From Paenibacillus silvisoli (lineage in GTDB: Bacteria; Bacillota; Bacilli; Paenibacillales; Paenibacillaceae), in assembly GCF_030866765.1 (NCBI RefSeq), contig NZ_CP133017.1, positions 3,640,001-3,704,000 on the forward strand: a stretch of 64,000 bases of DNA, in the 5' to 3' direction. The translations under genes and the position numbers were made by a program. Below, in pieces: positions 42,695 to 51,401 of the stretch. Numbering within the stretch: the stretch's first letter is position 1; each line of letters opens with the position of its first letter. Under the pieces are notes generated by a model that saw nothing but the letters and a program-made list of their open reading frames with translations, had not been told where the DNA came from and searched no databases.

Positions 42695-44350
42695 TGGCAG
42701 ATTCAGGGCCGCCGGAGATCATCCGCAACCAGTCCGTCGTTTCGTTTACAACAGGCAGCCAGGAGAGCTTCTCGTTCTCCAATATCGTCAATACGCCGGT
42801 TAACGGTCCGAACATCGCGGTCGTCCTTTCGACGACCGCAACCCAAGCCGGCTTGACGCTGCCGGTGACCTACCAGACTACCGTCAGCAACAGCGGCAAC
42901 CGGTCCGCGAACGTGACCGTCTACGCTCCCCTTCCGGACGGCACCATGTTCGTCATCAACAGCGTACTGGTAAACGGCTCTCCCGTGCCGGGCGTCTCGC
43001 CGGCGACCGGAATCCCGCTCGGCGACGTCAATCCGGGCAGCACGGTTACGATTCTGTATCAGCTGCTGCTCGTCACGGCACCGCCGTCCGGGGAGCTCGT
43101 GAATCAGGCATACGCCGACTATTATTTCGTCACGACCGACGATCGGACCATTACCGGCTCGGAAACGTCCAATACGGTGTCGCTCCCGGTCACCGTCCAG
43201 CAGGTCAGTCTTCTAAAAAGCTTGGACACCGCGATCACATACACCGGAGACATGCTGCAATTTACCGTCACGGCGGCGAATGAAGGAACGGAGCCCATGC
43301 GGCAGTGCGTGCTTTACGACGCACCGCCGCCCGGCACCCTCTTCGTTCAAGGCAGCGTTACGGTAAACGGCGTCCGCATGCCGTCGGCTTCGCCGGTTGC
43401 CGGCATCTTGTTGGGGCTGATTGATCCCGGCATATCCATGCAGGTCAAATTCAATGTCATCGTGCTCGATGTGCCGGTGCACACGCAGCTGTCGAACAGC
43501 GCGACGCTCAGGTTTAAGTACGGCAATTTCGATCAATCCGTCACTTCCAACACGGTCACCGCGATCGTGTCCGGACCTCAGCTCTCCGTCGGCAAATATG
43601 CTAGCGTCGCGCTTGCGACCGTCGGCGATACGATCCGCTATACGATCGACATCGCCAATAGCGGCACCACCGCCGCGGACTGCACGGTGAGGGACGCAAT
43701 TCCGAGCGGCGCGCTCTTCGTGCTGGGCAGCGCCGAAGTCAACGGGCGCGCGCTGCCCGGCGCGAACCCGGAGACCGGCATTTATCTCGGCTCGCTGCTG
43801 CCTAACCATCAATACAGTCTCTCCTTTCTCGTCACCGTGTCCAGAACCGTCACCACGCCGGTTCAATCCGAGCTGGTCAACCGGGCGCAGGTAGCCTATG
43901 CATTCCGGCTGCCCAGCGGCGTAACCGTGACCGATTCGATGATGACGAACGAAACGGTTACGGCGCTCGTTCTCCCGGTCATCCAAGCGCAGTTAAGCGC
44001 GACGCCTCCAGTCGTCGCGCCAGGCGATTTCATCAATGTCACCATCGCGGTAACGAATACCGGAAATTATCCGGCAGCCGTTACGTTATTCGCCCTAAGT
44101 CCGGATGAAACGAGCATCGAAATCGCCAGCATCCGGGTGAACGGCGTCGAAATCCCGTTCACGCCAGGCGCGGGCTTGCCGATCGGCATTATCGGACCGC
44201 ATCAAACCGTCATCGTGACGTACCGGCTGCGCGTTTCGAATCACCCGCTCCAAGATCGGCTGCGCTTCCGCATCAAAGCCGAGCTCTCCTATGAGGTAAA
44301 CGGCGTAACGATCACGTCCGCGGTTTATTCCAATGAAGTTACGATCGTGA
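37000..44350 (+). repeat. Array of 19 DUF11 protein repeats (about 400 bp each)
   Basis: Each unit starts with a xVVKSAN-(T/A)-xATVGDTxTYT motif. Fifteen lie in the first frame and four in the second. Two alternating types can be seen: one with SFTSGxFxxSSFSN at its end, the other with NQATxxYxYTLPDGR. The effective period is therefore about 265 residues. Boundaries are approximate. Confidence 0.85.
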
Positions 44351-44370
44351 TCGAGACGCATGAAGAGTAA
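42691..44370 (+). pseudogene. C-terminal part of the DUF11-repeat protein, separated by frameshift
   Basis: A 559-residue open frame carrying four DUF11 repeats that continue the upstream array. It overlaps the upstream stop by ATGA but has no good ribosome binding site. Removing the 8 bases at 42692-42699 (TGATGGCA) joins the frames as QVLVV-DSGPPEIIRN, which restores the 14-residue spacing seen in the other repeats. The joined protein would be about 2795 residues. It has no LPXTG or membrane anchor. It could still be translated by coupling through ATGA, so loss of function is not certain. Confidence 0.7.
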
Positions 44371-44387
44371 CGATCGGCGTTACACGT

Positions 44388-44435
44388 AAAAAGGCTCTCT
44401 GCCCATTCCTGCGAATGGGATCAGAGAGCCTTTTT
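44388..44435. terminator. Bidirectional intrinsic terminator
   Basis: Stem AAAAAGGCTCTCTG/CAGAGAGCCTTTTT with an inner CCCATTC/GAATGGG pair, between the DUF11 gene and the convergent YcgQ-like gene. Confidence 0.85.
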
Positions 44436-44441
44436 GAACGT

Positions 44442-45362
44442 TTAGGCGCGGTAAACATATGGATCCTCCGGCTTCGGAATCGTCGTCCACTCCGTCACCT
44501 TGAGCATCGGAATCGTTTGCTTGAACGGCTGGTAGAACGACCATGCAAGCTCCCCGGTTACGCGAACCCATTGATCGTCGTGAAATGACGTCTCTGACGG
44601 AAAATCTACCAGCATGCCGAAAACGCCGGAGTCAGCGACGCAGTGAATGAAGCCGAAGCGGAACACGAAATATTGGTTCGCCTCCGTCTGCTCGCCCCGG
44701 TACACGAACCCTTCGAAGCTGAGCGTCCGCGCCGTGAAAGCTTCCGGGAAGTTATAGATCGCTTCAAGTCCCTTCAAGTAGTTGGCGTCGGTCAGCTTCA
44801 CTTCCTTCAGTGGCAGAAACTCTTGCAGCTCCTGCTTCGACACCTTCGCGTAGCCCTGCTTGCCGTAGAAGACGCTGGAGTCCGGCTTCAAAAATTGATG
44901 ATAGCCGGGATTGTCGGCCGACGCGTCGAAATCCGGAAACGAGAACCCTTTTGCTTTGACAAAGCTGGAATCGAGCGTCTGGACAGGCAGGAAGAAGCCG
45001 GTGAGCAGCGGGAAAATCAATATGCCATAGGAGGCAAACCGTTTCCAGCGGATCGGCTGCTCATGCGAATGACCGAAGTGGTCGTGATGGTCATGATGAT
45101 CGTGATGGTCATGCTCGCCATGCTCATGCTTATGCTCCTGCGTCTCTGCATCGCCCGCTTGCTGCAATGCTTTTCGCTTGTTCGCTTCCCGCTCCTTCAC
45201 ATACAGCCTTATGAACTCGAAGACGAACAATACGGCCAGCAGCACGATGGCGCTTTCGGATAAATACGCATATTTCGTATTAATGTATTTATTCAAATTG
45301 CCGCCTAGGTGCATCATAATAAACAGACACGCAAAGCCTGCCAATATATAAAGTCTGATCAT
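44442..45362 (-). CDS. TIGR03943/YcgQ family membrane protein
   Basis: A 306-residue protein. Three membrane helices (about 2-20, 36-54 and 110-128) are followed by a soluble domain (about 150-306) with YNFPEAFTARTLSFEGFVYR and FRFGFIHCVADSGVFGMLVDF, the YcgQ pattern. Between helices 2 and 3 lies a striking His/Asp/Glu-rich loop (about 76-101, repeats of HDHHDHHDH), a probable metal-binding stretch. It overlaps the permease gene by 4 bp. YcgQ/YcgR pairs are poorly understood; the His loop suggests zinc, nickel or cobalt handling (inference). Confidence 0.85.
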   Translation of the reverse strand: MIRLYILAGFACLFIMMHLGGNLNKYINTKYAYLSESAIVLLAVLFVFEFIRLYVKEREANKRKALQQAGDAETQEHKHEHGEHDHHDHHDHHDHFGHSHEQPIRWKRFASYGILIFPLLTGFFLPVQTLDSSFVKAKGFSFPDFDASADNPGYHQFLKPDSSVFYGKQGYAKVSKQELQEFLPLKEVKLTDANYLKGLEAIYNFPEAFTARTLSFEGFVYRGEQTEANQYFVFRFGFIHCVADSGVFGMLVDFPSETSFHDDQWVRVTGELAWSFYQPFKQTIPMLKVTEWTTIPKPEDPYVYRA

Positions 45363-46276
45363 CCGAGCAGCCTCCCCACGATAAGCGAGCCTGCAAGCGT
45401 GAAGCTTGCGACAAGCGCTATTAAGACGATAACGAATTTGCCGCGGAATACGGACACCAGCATCAGCGTGTTTTTAATGTCGATCATCGGGCCGAACACG
45501 AGAAAAGCGGACAACGACCCGATCGAGAACGTGCCCCGGAACGATGAAGCGATGAACGCGTCCGCCTCCGAGCATAGCGACATCACGAACGCAAGCCCGA
45601 TCATAACGAGCGATGCCGTAACCGGCGTATTGCCCACATGCATAAGCGCCGAAGTCGGGATGAACGTTTGCATCGAAGCCGCAATGAAGGCGCCGAGCAC
45701 CAAATATTTGCCGACCGAGAAAAACTCGTCGATCGCATGCAGCATGACGTCATATAAGCGGCGCGTGAAAGGGAGCTGCTTCACAGGCTCCTGCACGGGT
45801 GCGTGAACGGCAGCCGCGATTTCCGCGTGAGCGAGCTCCATGTGCCGAAGCGGCAGCTTCGGATACAGAAACGACACCGCAATGGCCGTGGCATATGCGA
45901 CAACGATCGCCAAGCCCGCCCGGACGAACACCATCCGCCAATCGTTCCCGAACGCGATATAGGTGGCGAACAGCACGACCGGATTAATGATCGGGCCTGT
46001 CAGCATAAAGGCGATGCCTGCGTGAAGCGGGACGCCCTTTCGCAGCAATCGCCTCGTAATCGGCACGATGCCGCATTCGCATGCGGGGAAGAACAGCCCG
46101 ACGCCGCAGCCCAGCAGCGAGGATACATAGCGGTTTCGAGGCATCATTCGCGCAATCCACCGCTCCGACAGAAAGGTTTGAATCAGGCCGGATATAAGGA
46201 CGCCAAGCAATATGAACGGAATCGCTTCCATAATCATGCTGAGAAAAATCGTATTCAATTGAAGAAACGTAACCAC
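45359..46276 (-). CDS. YcgR family permease (DUF318/ArsP-like)
   Basis: A 305-residue membrane protein with about eight helices. Family motifs are FFPACECGIVPITRRLLRKGVP (Cys-Glu-Cys, about 63-84), FMLTGPIINPVVL (about 90-102) and LCSEADAFIASSF (about 235-247). The Cys and acidic residues could guide a metal or oxyanion. Translation begins at GTG shortly after GTGGAGGTG. It is cotranslated with the YcgQ-like partner downstream. No Zur-like operator was recognised upstream. Confidence 0.87.
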   Translation of the reverse strand: MVTFLQLNTIFLSMIMEAIPFILLGVLISGLIQTFLSERWIARMMPRNRYVSSLLGCGVGLFFPACECGIVPITRRLLRKGVPLHAGIAFMLTGPIINPVVLFATYIAFGNDWRMVFVRAGLAIVVAYATAIAVSFLYPKLPLRHMELAHAEIAAAVHAPVQEPVKQLPFTRRLYDVMLHAIDEFFSVGKYLVLGAFIAASMQTFIPTSALMHVGNTPVTASLVMIGLAFVMSLCSEADAFIASSFRGTFSIGSLSAFLVFGPMIDIKNTLMLVSVFRGKFVIVLIALVASFTLAGSLIVGRLLG

Positions 46277-46434
46277 GGAGCACCTCCACTATGTAACGAC
46301 CGGATTATATTATGAATCAATGCCGCGGAAATAGCTACCCTCTCCGCTTTTCCGATGCTTGCCGACTCTTCAAGACAGCAACGCCTAATTCTGTTACAAT
46401 GAAGGACGATAACTTTGCAGCGGAGGTTTCATGA

Positions 46435-47280
46435 TTGGACTACATTATTTTAGACATCGAGTTTAACGGACGTAAATTCGCAAGCGACCTCCCCATGGAA
46501 GTCATTGAAATCGGAGCGGTCAGGCTGAACGAAGCGCTGGAGCCGGTAGCCGAGTTCTCCTCTCTAATTAAGCCCGTATACTTCGCTAAGCTCAACGAGT
46601 TTATTAAACAGAAGACCGGCATTCCGCAGGAAGGCATCGATGCCGCGGCGGGCTTCCCTGCCGTCATTCGCGATTTCATGAGCTGGCTTGGGCCGAACGA
46701 TACATTTCTCATCGTCACGTGGGGCGGCGAGGACTTGAAGCGAATCGTGTTCGATACGCGGATGCACAAGCTGGATGACGCCTACTGGACGGCCGTCGAC
46801 TACTTCGATTTGCTCAAAGGCTATATCCGGCATAAAGGCGTTTCGAACGACGTCAGCGTGCAAACCGCGTTAACGGAGCTTGGTCTGGGCGGCGAGGATA
46901 ACAACGCTCACCGTGCGCTGGAGGATGCGCGCATGACGGCCGATATTTTCCGCGCGGTGTTCGCTCATATGGATTTCGAACGCATACAGAAGTATAAGGA
47001 CGTTTTCTCCAATGCGAAAGAACGCAAGCTTGTCAAAAATGCGATTCGGATTATCGCCGCGCAGAAGGTGACGCCGACATGGCCGATGATCGTGGAGCAT
47101 GTGCTGGCAGGCAAAGTGTCGCTCGAGGATCTGCGCAAGGCAGCCGAGCTGGAAGCTTATTTTGACGTTGAGCTGGCGAAAGCGCCGCGTAGAGTACGCA
47201 GCCCGAAGCCGCCGGAAACGAGCGAAGCGGGCGCAAGCGGAATCGAGCCATCGGATCCGCAGCAATCGGAATCGCAATAA
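46435..47280 (+). CDS. DEDDh 3'-5' exonuclease, KapD-like
   Basis: A 281-residue protein. The exonuclease domain (1-185) has the DEDDh residues: LDIEFN (Asp7, Glu9), Asp in GGEDLKR/VDYFDL and HRALEDARMT (catalytic His and final Asp). The sequence fits the KapD branch, known in Bacillus as a brake on the KinA pathway to sporulation. A 95-residue tail ending in a disordered Pro/Ser/Glu stretch is extra. The TTG start, 8 bp after GGAGG, is clear; an ATG 4 bp earlier is out of frame. Confidence 0.85.
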   Translation: MDYIILDIEFNGRKFASDLPMEVIEIGAVRLNEALEPVAEFSSLIKPVYFAKLNEFIKQKTGIPQEGIDAAAGFPAVIRDFMSWLGPNDTFLIVTWGGEDLKRIVFDTRMHKLDDAYWTAVDYFDLLKGYIRHKGVSNDVSVQTALTELGLGGEDNNAHRALEDARMTADIFRAVFAHMDFERIQKYKDVFSNAKERKLVKNAIRIIAAQKVTPTWPMIVEHVLAGKVSLEDLRKAAELEAYFDVELAKAPRRVRSPKPPETSEAGASGIEPSDPQQSESQ

Positions 47281-47320
47281 AAAAAAGCTTGGTGCCCGCC
47301 TTGGGCACCAAGCTTTTTTT
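47281..47320. terminator. Bidirectional intrinsic terminator
   Basis: Stem AAAAAAGCTTGGTGCCC/GGGCACCAAGCTTTTTT between convergent genes. Confidence 0.9.
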
Positions 47321-47325
47321 CGTTC

Positions 47326-47784
47326 TTATAGTTTGCGGAAATAGTGCAAATACGTCTCGTCCTTCTCGTACCCGTTCCGTTCGTACAGCCGCTGGGCGAC
47401 GAGATTGTCTTGCGCGGTACACAGCTCGATGCCCTTCGCCTCGGTCTGCTCCCCGAATTCCTTTGCGGCATCGATCAGCAGCTGACCTGCGCCTGCGCTT
47501 CGATACGCGCCGTCAACGAACAGATCGTTAAGAATCCAGGATCGCTGCATGGAGATCGAAGAGAAGGTCGGGTACAGCTGCGTGAAGCCGATCAAGCGCT
47601 CTTCGTCGCGAAGCGCCGCAACGAAAATAACCGATTGCCGGTGAAGGAACCGTTCCTTCAGAAACCGATGCGCCCCTTCCGCATCGGAAGGCTGGCCGTA
47701 AAATTGACGGTACCGGTCGAACAAGCCGGCCAGCTTGTCGAGGTCTTGAATCGTTGCTTGGTAAGTACGGATGTCGACTGTCAT
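47326..47784 (-). CDS. GNAT family N-acetyltransferase
   Basis: A 152-residue GNAT. The acetyl-CoA loop is DGAYRSAGAGQLLIDAA (about 97-113), preceded by beta-4 WILNDLFV and followed by GIELCTAQDNLVAQRLYERNGYE (about 123-145), the usual motif B. It would acetylate an amine on a small molecule or protein; the substrate is unknown. The lipase-like gene upstream is 33 bp away and may be cotranscribed. Confidence 0.87.
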   Translation of the reverse strand: MTVDIRTYQATIQDLDKLAGLFDRYRQFYGQPSDAEGAHRFLKERFLHRQSVIFVAALRDEERLIGFTQLYPTFSSISMQRSWILNDLFVDGAYRSAGAGQLLIDAAKEFGEQTEAKGIELCTAQDNLVAQRLYERNGYEKDETYLHYFRKL

Positions 47785-47817
47785 CGCGGCATGGCCCTCT
47801 TTCCTGCAAACGAAGCG

Positions 47818-48534
47818 CTACATGATGCTCGATGCCGCTAAGCACAGCTCGCGCGCAACCCGTTCCCAAATGGCGTCGATCATGACGACAAGATTAGGAC
47901 CGCGTTCCGGATGGACGTAAGGCGCTTCTTTGCGAAAATAATGCTGATGCCCGCCTAGAAGCGGGATTGGAATAATATGCTTAGGAGCATATTTTACACG
48001 ATTCCAATACCAGATGCCATACCGGCTGCGGCTGATTCCGCCCCAGCTGCCAAGCCTAGTGATGAAATCGGCGCAATCCCCGTTCTCATTGACGGCCACG
48101 ACGTAGTGAACCTTGCTCCTGTACTCCTCCTCGATCGGCATCTTCGGCGAACCGACCTGAATGACGCGCCAATCCGGGATAACGCCTTCCTTATGAAGCA
48201 TGACCGCGGCTTGATACGCCGCAACGCCTCCTCCGCTGTGCCCGATAAACAATACGGGCTTGCCCGCAGACAGGTGACGCACCTGTCCCGCAACGGCGCG
48301 GGCGCCCGACTGTACCGCCCTGCGAAACCGATAGAGATCTTTGCGTACCCGCAGCAGCTGATGGAAGAAGTTTTGGGTGTGGTCGCCGTACGGAAACAAT
48401 TCGCGAATGCTTGAAGCCCGGCCGGCTTCGGAATAGCGCCGCTGCAGCTCTTTGACGCATTCGGTAAAGATCGCCCGTGTGGAGCCGACGCCAGCCAATA
48501 GATAAACATCCCAATCCAAGGTAACTGCCTGCAT
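47818..48534 (-). CDS. Alpha/beta-hydrolase (lipase/esterase-like)
   Basis: A 238-residue protein. The nucleophile elbow GHSGGG is at about 98-103 in VLFIGHSGGGVAAYQAA. The catalytic Asp and His are probably in ENGDCADFI and the GGHQHYF segment near 205-210. The N-terminus VYLLAGVGSTRAIFTECVKEL carries the oxyanion region. It lacks a signal peptide. GGTGAGA precedes the ATG. The substrate is unknown. Confidence 0.8.
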   Translation of the reverse strand: MQAVTLDWDVYLLAGVGSTRAIFTECVKELQRRYSEAGRASSIRELFPYGDHTQNFFHQLLRVRKDLYRFRRAVQSGARAVAGQVRHLSAGKPVLFIGHSGGGVAAYQAAVMLHKEGVIPDWRVIQVGSPKMPIEEEYRSKVHYVVAVNENGDCADFITRLGSWGGISRSRYGIWYWNRVKYAPKHIIPIPLLGGHQHYFRKEAPYVHPERGPNLVVMIDAIWERVARELCLAASSIM

Positions 48535-48684
48535 GCTGTCTCACCGCCCAGTTGGTTATGCCGCCGGTCATGCGAGCGGCCTCTGCAGTTAGTATGCGGC
48601 GGTGAATACGGTGCCATTCACTGCTGCAAACGTTACCTTATTATATTCGGGACCCTTCGCCTCCGTTTCAGCTTCGGCTAAGAT

Positions 48685-50445
48685 TCAGCGCATGCTCAGC
48701 TGTTTCTTCTGCCGAAGCAGCTGTTTGTACTCTTCGTCCAGCGCCGCATACTGACTGTCCGTCGGCTTCAGCAGGCTGATTTCGCCGAGCAGCGTCACGA
48801 TCCGGTTCGAAATGACGAGCAGCTCCTCTTCCAGCTGCTTGCTGCTGTCTTCCGCCGAACCTCCGGCATTCGCGCCCTTTTTGGGACGCTCGCGATATTC
48901 TTGGTATCCCGATTCGATCCGGCGAATCGCGCCATCTTCAATGACCAGCAGCTTGTCGCAAATGCGGTCGATTAAATATCGGTCATGGGATACGACAATC
49001 AATGTTCCGTTATATTCGGACAGCGTCTCCTCCAGCTGCTCTCGGCTGGCCAAATCCAGATGGTTGGTCGGCTCATCGAGAATGAGCAAGTCCTGCTCCC
49101 GCATCATGAGCTGCGACAGCTTGATCCGGGTCCGCTCGCCAAGACTCAGCTGATGAATCGGCTTCTGCAGCATGGCCGCATCGAAGCCCATATTCGCGAG
49201 CATCGTTCGCGCTTTGCCGACATCGCTGCGAATGTCATGGCTGCCCTGGAGCAGCTCAAGCACGGTCCGCCGCTGATCCAGATCGGTCACATCTTGAGTC
49301 AGATAGGCAGCCTTCGCCGTCGGGCTGATCCACAGCCGGCCGGAATCGACGTCCTTCTGTCCAAGCAGCATCTGGATAAAGGTCGTTTTGCCGCTGCCGT
49401 TCGGACCGAGCAGGCCGATCTTCTCGCCCCGCTGCACATAGAAGGAGCTGTCCTTGAACAGCGGCCGGCCGCTATACGATTTGCCGATACGCTGCGCTTC
49501 CACGAGCCTGCGGCCGCGCTTCTCCGGCTGATCCCAGCCGAAGAGCACCTTCGCTTCCTCCTTCGGCTTCTTCACGCCTTCGAGATCGATCTTCTCAAGC
49601 CGGTGCAAGCGCGACTTAATCTGCTTATCCATGCTCTTGGCCTTGCTCCTGTAAAATTCCTTTACGCCTCGCATCTCCGCCATTTTACCTGTTTTGCCGG
49701 CTTCCCGATGCGCTTTATCCGACCAATTTTTCAGCCGGTTGATCTCCGCCTCGATCTTCTGCTCATACTTCTGCTGCTCCTCGAAATGATGCAGCTGGCT
49801 CTGATAGCGGCGCGCCTTCTCCTCCCGATAGAACGTATAGTTGCCAGGGAAAGGCGTAGACTTCCCGTCCTCCAGCTCGATGATGCGATCCACCGTTTGA
49901 TCGAGAAAATACCGGTCGTGCGAAATAATGATCGTCGTGCCGTTGTATCGCTTCAGCTCCTGCACAAGCCAGTCGACGCCGTCGAAGTCCAAATGGTTCG
50001 TCGGCTCGTCGAGCAGCAAAATATCCGGCTTAGACGACCAAATATGCGCGATGGCGAGCTTCGTCTTCTCCCCGCCGCTGAGCCCGGCCAGCCGTTCGCC
50101 GTCCCATTCCTTCACTTTATGCAAGCCCAAGTGGCTCGCCGTGGCCAGAAATTGCTCCGTTTCGCGGGCGTCCGGCTCCCGCTCCATCATCGAGCTGAAC
50201 GCATGCACCGTATAGGAGGTCGATTGAAGCAAGTAACCGATCCGCAGCTGCTGTTTGTGGAAGGTCAGTTTGCCTTCGTCGGGCTGGATCGATCCGAAAA
50301 TCAAATTGGCCAGCGTCGTTTTGCCGGCTCCGTTCATGCCGACCAGGCCGATCCGTTCACTGCCTGCGATATCGGCGTCTACGTTCGCAAGCACCATGGT
50401 ATCGCCGTAGCTTTTCTTTAAGCCTCGTAATGTTACTAATGTCAT
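48685..50445 (-). CDS. VmlR-like ABC-F ribosome protection protein
   Basis: A 586-residue soluble twin ATPase. Walker A motifs are GMNGAGKTT and GPNGSGKTT; signatures LSGGEKTKL and LSLGERTRIKL; Walker B LLLDEPTNHLD and LILDEPTNHLD. The linker (about 205-310) with NWSDKAHREAGKTG and KAKSMDKQIKSRLHRLEK, and the segment SREQLEETLSEYNGTL, closely follow B. subtilis VmlR, which displaces lincosamides, pleuromutilins and streptogramin A from the ribosome. The C-terminal tail of about 70 residues also fits. An attenuator leader upstream supports a drug-induced role. ATG at 50445 is taken; two GTG codons lie just before it. Confidence 0.85.
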   Translation of the reverse strand: MTLVTLRGLKKSYGDTMVLANVDADIAGSERIGLVGMNGAGKTTLANLIFGSIQPDEGKLTFHKQQLRIGYLLQSTSYTVHAFSSMMEREPDARETEQFLATASHLGLHKVKEWDGERLAGLSGGEKTKLAIAHIWSSKPDILLLDEPTNHLDFDGVDWLVQELKRYNGTTIIISHDRYFLDQTVDRIIELEDGKSTPFPGNYTFYREEKARRYQSQLHHFEEQQKYEQKIEAEINRLKNWSDKAHREAGKTGKMAEMRGVKEFYRSKAKSMDKQIKSRLHRLEKIDLEGVKKPKEEAKVLFGWDQPEKRGRRLVEAQRIGKSYSGRPLFKDSSFYVQRGEKIGLLGPNGSGKTTFIQMLLGQKDVDSGRLWISPTAKAAYLTQDVTDLDQRRTVLELLQGSHDIRSDVGKARTMLANMGFDAAMLQKPIHQLSLGERTRIKLSQLMMREQDLLILDEPTNHLDLASREQLEETLSEYNGTLIVVSHDRYLIDRICDKLLVIEDGAIRRIESGYQEYRERPKKGANAGGSAEDSSKQLEEELLVISNRIVTLLGEISLLKPTDSQYAALDEEYKQLLRQKKQLSMR

Positions 50446-50764
50446 ACCAATCACCACTTATTCGTTTAGTTGAACTACTGACATGGGCGATGATTGTCGA
50501 AGACAACAAAAAAACCGCAGACATCGCCTGCGGCTTGGATATACGGACATACGGATAGCGTGAATACGCCTCATACCAGGTAGCGCAAAAAAGCTTCGGC
50601 AACCTGAGAAAGGCAAAGGAGTCTGCTCCTATAGACACACGTAACCTATTCCGCTCCGCACGCAGGCTAAGCATCTCATCTCTTATCGTCATATTCGAAA
50701 ATCATGATCGACAGAAAATTAGGTCCACATGATGTCTAATTGGATACCTCCATCCGTTAAAAGT
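50446..50764 (-). promoter_or_regulatory. Long 5' leader with transcription attenuator upstream of the ABC-F gene
   Basis: About 320 nt separate the promoter from the start codon, longer than any other leader in the window. On the minus strand a perfect terminator hairpin CCGCAG-GCGATGT-CTGCGG plus seven T (50533-50508) lies 62 nt before the ATG. Upstream are other small hairpins (GGAGCAGACTCC at about 50610) and short open frames that could act as stalling sensors. This matches the attenuation known for vmlR and related resistance ABC-F genes. Confidence 0.7.
50506..50533 (-). terminator. Attenuator terminator in the ABC-F leader
   Basis: Six-bp GC-rich stem CCGCAG/CTGCGG with a 7-nt loop followed by TTTTTTT, located inside the leader rather than after a gene. 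Confidence 0.8.
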
Positions 50765-50770
50765 TACCCC

Positions 50771-50799
50771 ATTATAGCATGCCGTTTCCGAGATTGCAC
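50771..50799 (-). promoter_or_regulatory. Promoter of the ABC-F leader
   Basis: A perfect TATAAT (50776-50771) with an extended TGC; the -35 (GTGCAA, 17 bp upstream) is weak. Confidence 0.55.
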
Positions 50800-50823
50800 C
50801 TCTCATTTTCAAAATAAGGGCGG

Positions 50824-51258
50824 TTATTCGCTGTAAGCGGTGAAGTTAAAGCTTTCCGGCCCTACGCGAATTGTACCTAGAGCGGAGGATTGAATAAAGA
50901 CGGAATACGCTTGGTTTGCAACGTTCGGCGCGTTGAAGTCGGAGCCGGAGAACGCGAAGAGCTGAGGTCCTAAGAGGCTTAAATCAAGGTTTTGCGATGC
51001 GGAAAATACATTGATATCCGATGCTGTCAGTCCTCTTGTTACGAAAATGTTTATGGTCGTGAGAAGAGGCAGAAGCGGAAGCTGGACTGCGCATACCCCC
51101 GTAAATTCGACGCGAGTCAGCCCCGGCAAGCCTCCGGAAAGATCGAGCGTTTGCTGAGCAATCATATTCGGAGTGTTGATGAGCGTGATCGGGACTGCAA
51201 TGGAGTTTGCATAACTGGCATTTTGGGATGTTTTGGAATCCAATAATACGGCAGCCAT
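50824..51258 (-). CDS. Unknown 144-residue beta-rich protein
   Basis: Not recognised. It has no signal peptide, few charged residues, and is rich in Ser, Asn, Leu and Val (VPITLINTPNMIAQQTLDLSG, SSALGTIRVGPESFNFTAYSE), suggesting a beta-sandwich able to assemble, as in spore coat or surface proteins. A strong AAAGGAGGTGAT site precedes the ATG, so it is expressed. TATAAT at 51344-51339 might be its promoter. The assembly or spore role is inference. Confidence 0.6.
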   Translation of the reverse strand: MAAVLLDSKTSQNASYANSIAVPITLINTPNMIAQQTLDLSGGLPGLTRVEFTGVCAVQLPLLPLLTTINIFVTRGLTASDINVFSASQNLDLSLLGPQLFAFSGSDFNAPNVANQAYSVFIQSSALGTIRVGPESFNFTAYSE

Positions 51259-51349
51259 TGAGTATCACCTCCTTTATGTTAATAATTTTATGTCGAGATG
51301 AGGCCAATAGCTTGGACACTTGTTTATTTTTATTTGGGATTATATCCCA

Positions 51350-51380
51350 ATAAAAAATGACCGGCGATTGCTCGCCGGCC
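51350..51380 (-). terminator. Intrinsic terminator of the DUF3886 gene
   Basis: On the minus strand the stem CCGGCGA/TCGCCGG is followed by CATTTTTTA. Confidence 0.75.
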
Positions 51381-51401
51381 TATCGGTAAGGAATCAGGCG
51401 G

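Noticed and set aside
42680-42700. Programmed ribosomal frameshift at the DUF11 junction
   Set aside because: No slippery heptamer or following pseudoknot is visible, and deletion of 8 bases restores the repeat spacing exactly, which favours an insertion.
46277-46340. Zur or Fur operator upstream of the YcgR-like gene
   Set aside because: Looked for a dyad around TAAT/ATTA; only AT-rich sequence without a good inverted repeat was found.
48985-50421. 478-residue open frame antisense to the VmlR-like gene
   Set aside because: Same mirror effect; composition is abnormal and no motif is present.
50357-50692. 111-residue open frame (minus strand) covering the ABC-F leader
   Set aside because: It runs through the terminator hairpin and into the ABC-F coding region in another frame, has no ribosome binding site, and lacks any family resemblance. 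The region is better explained as an attenuator leader.
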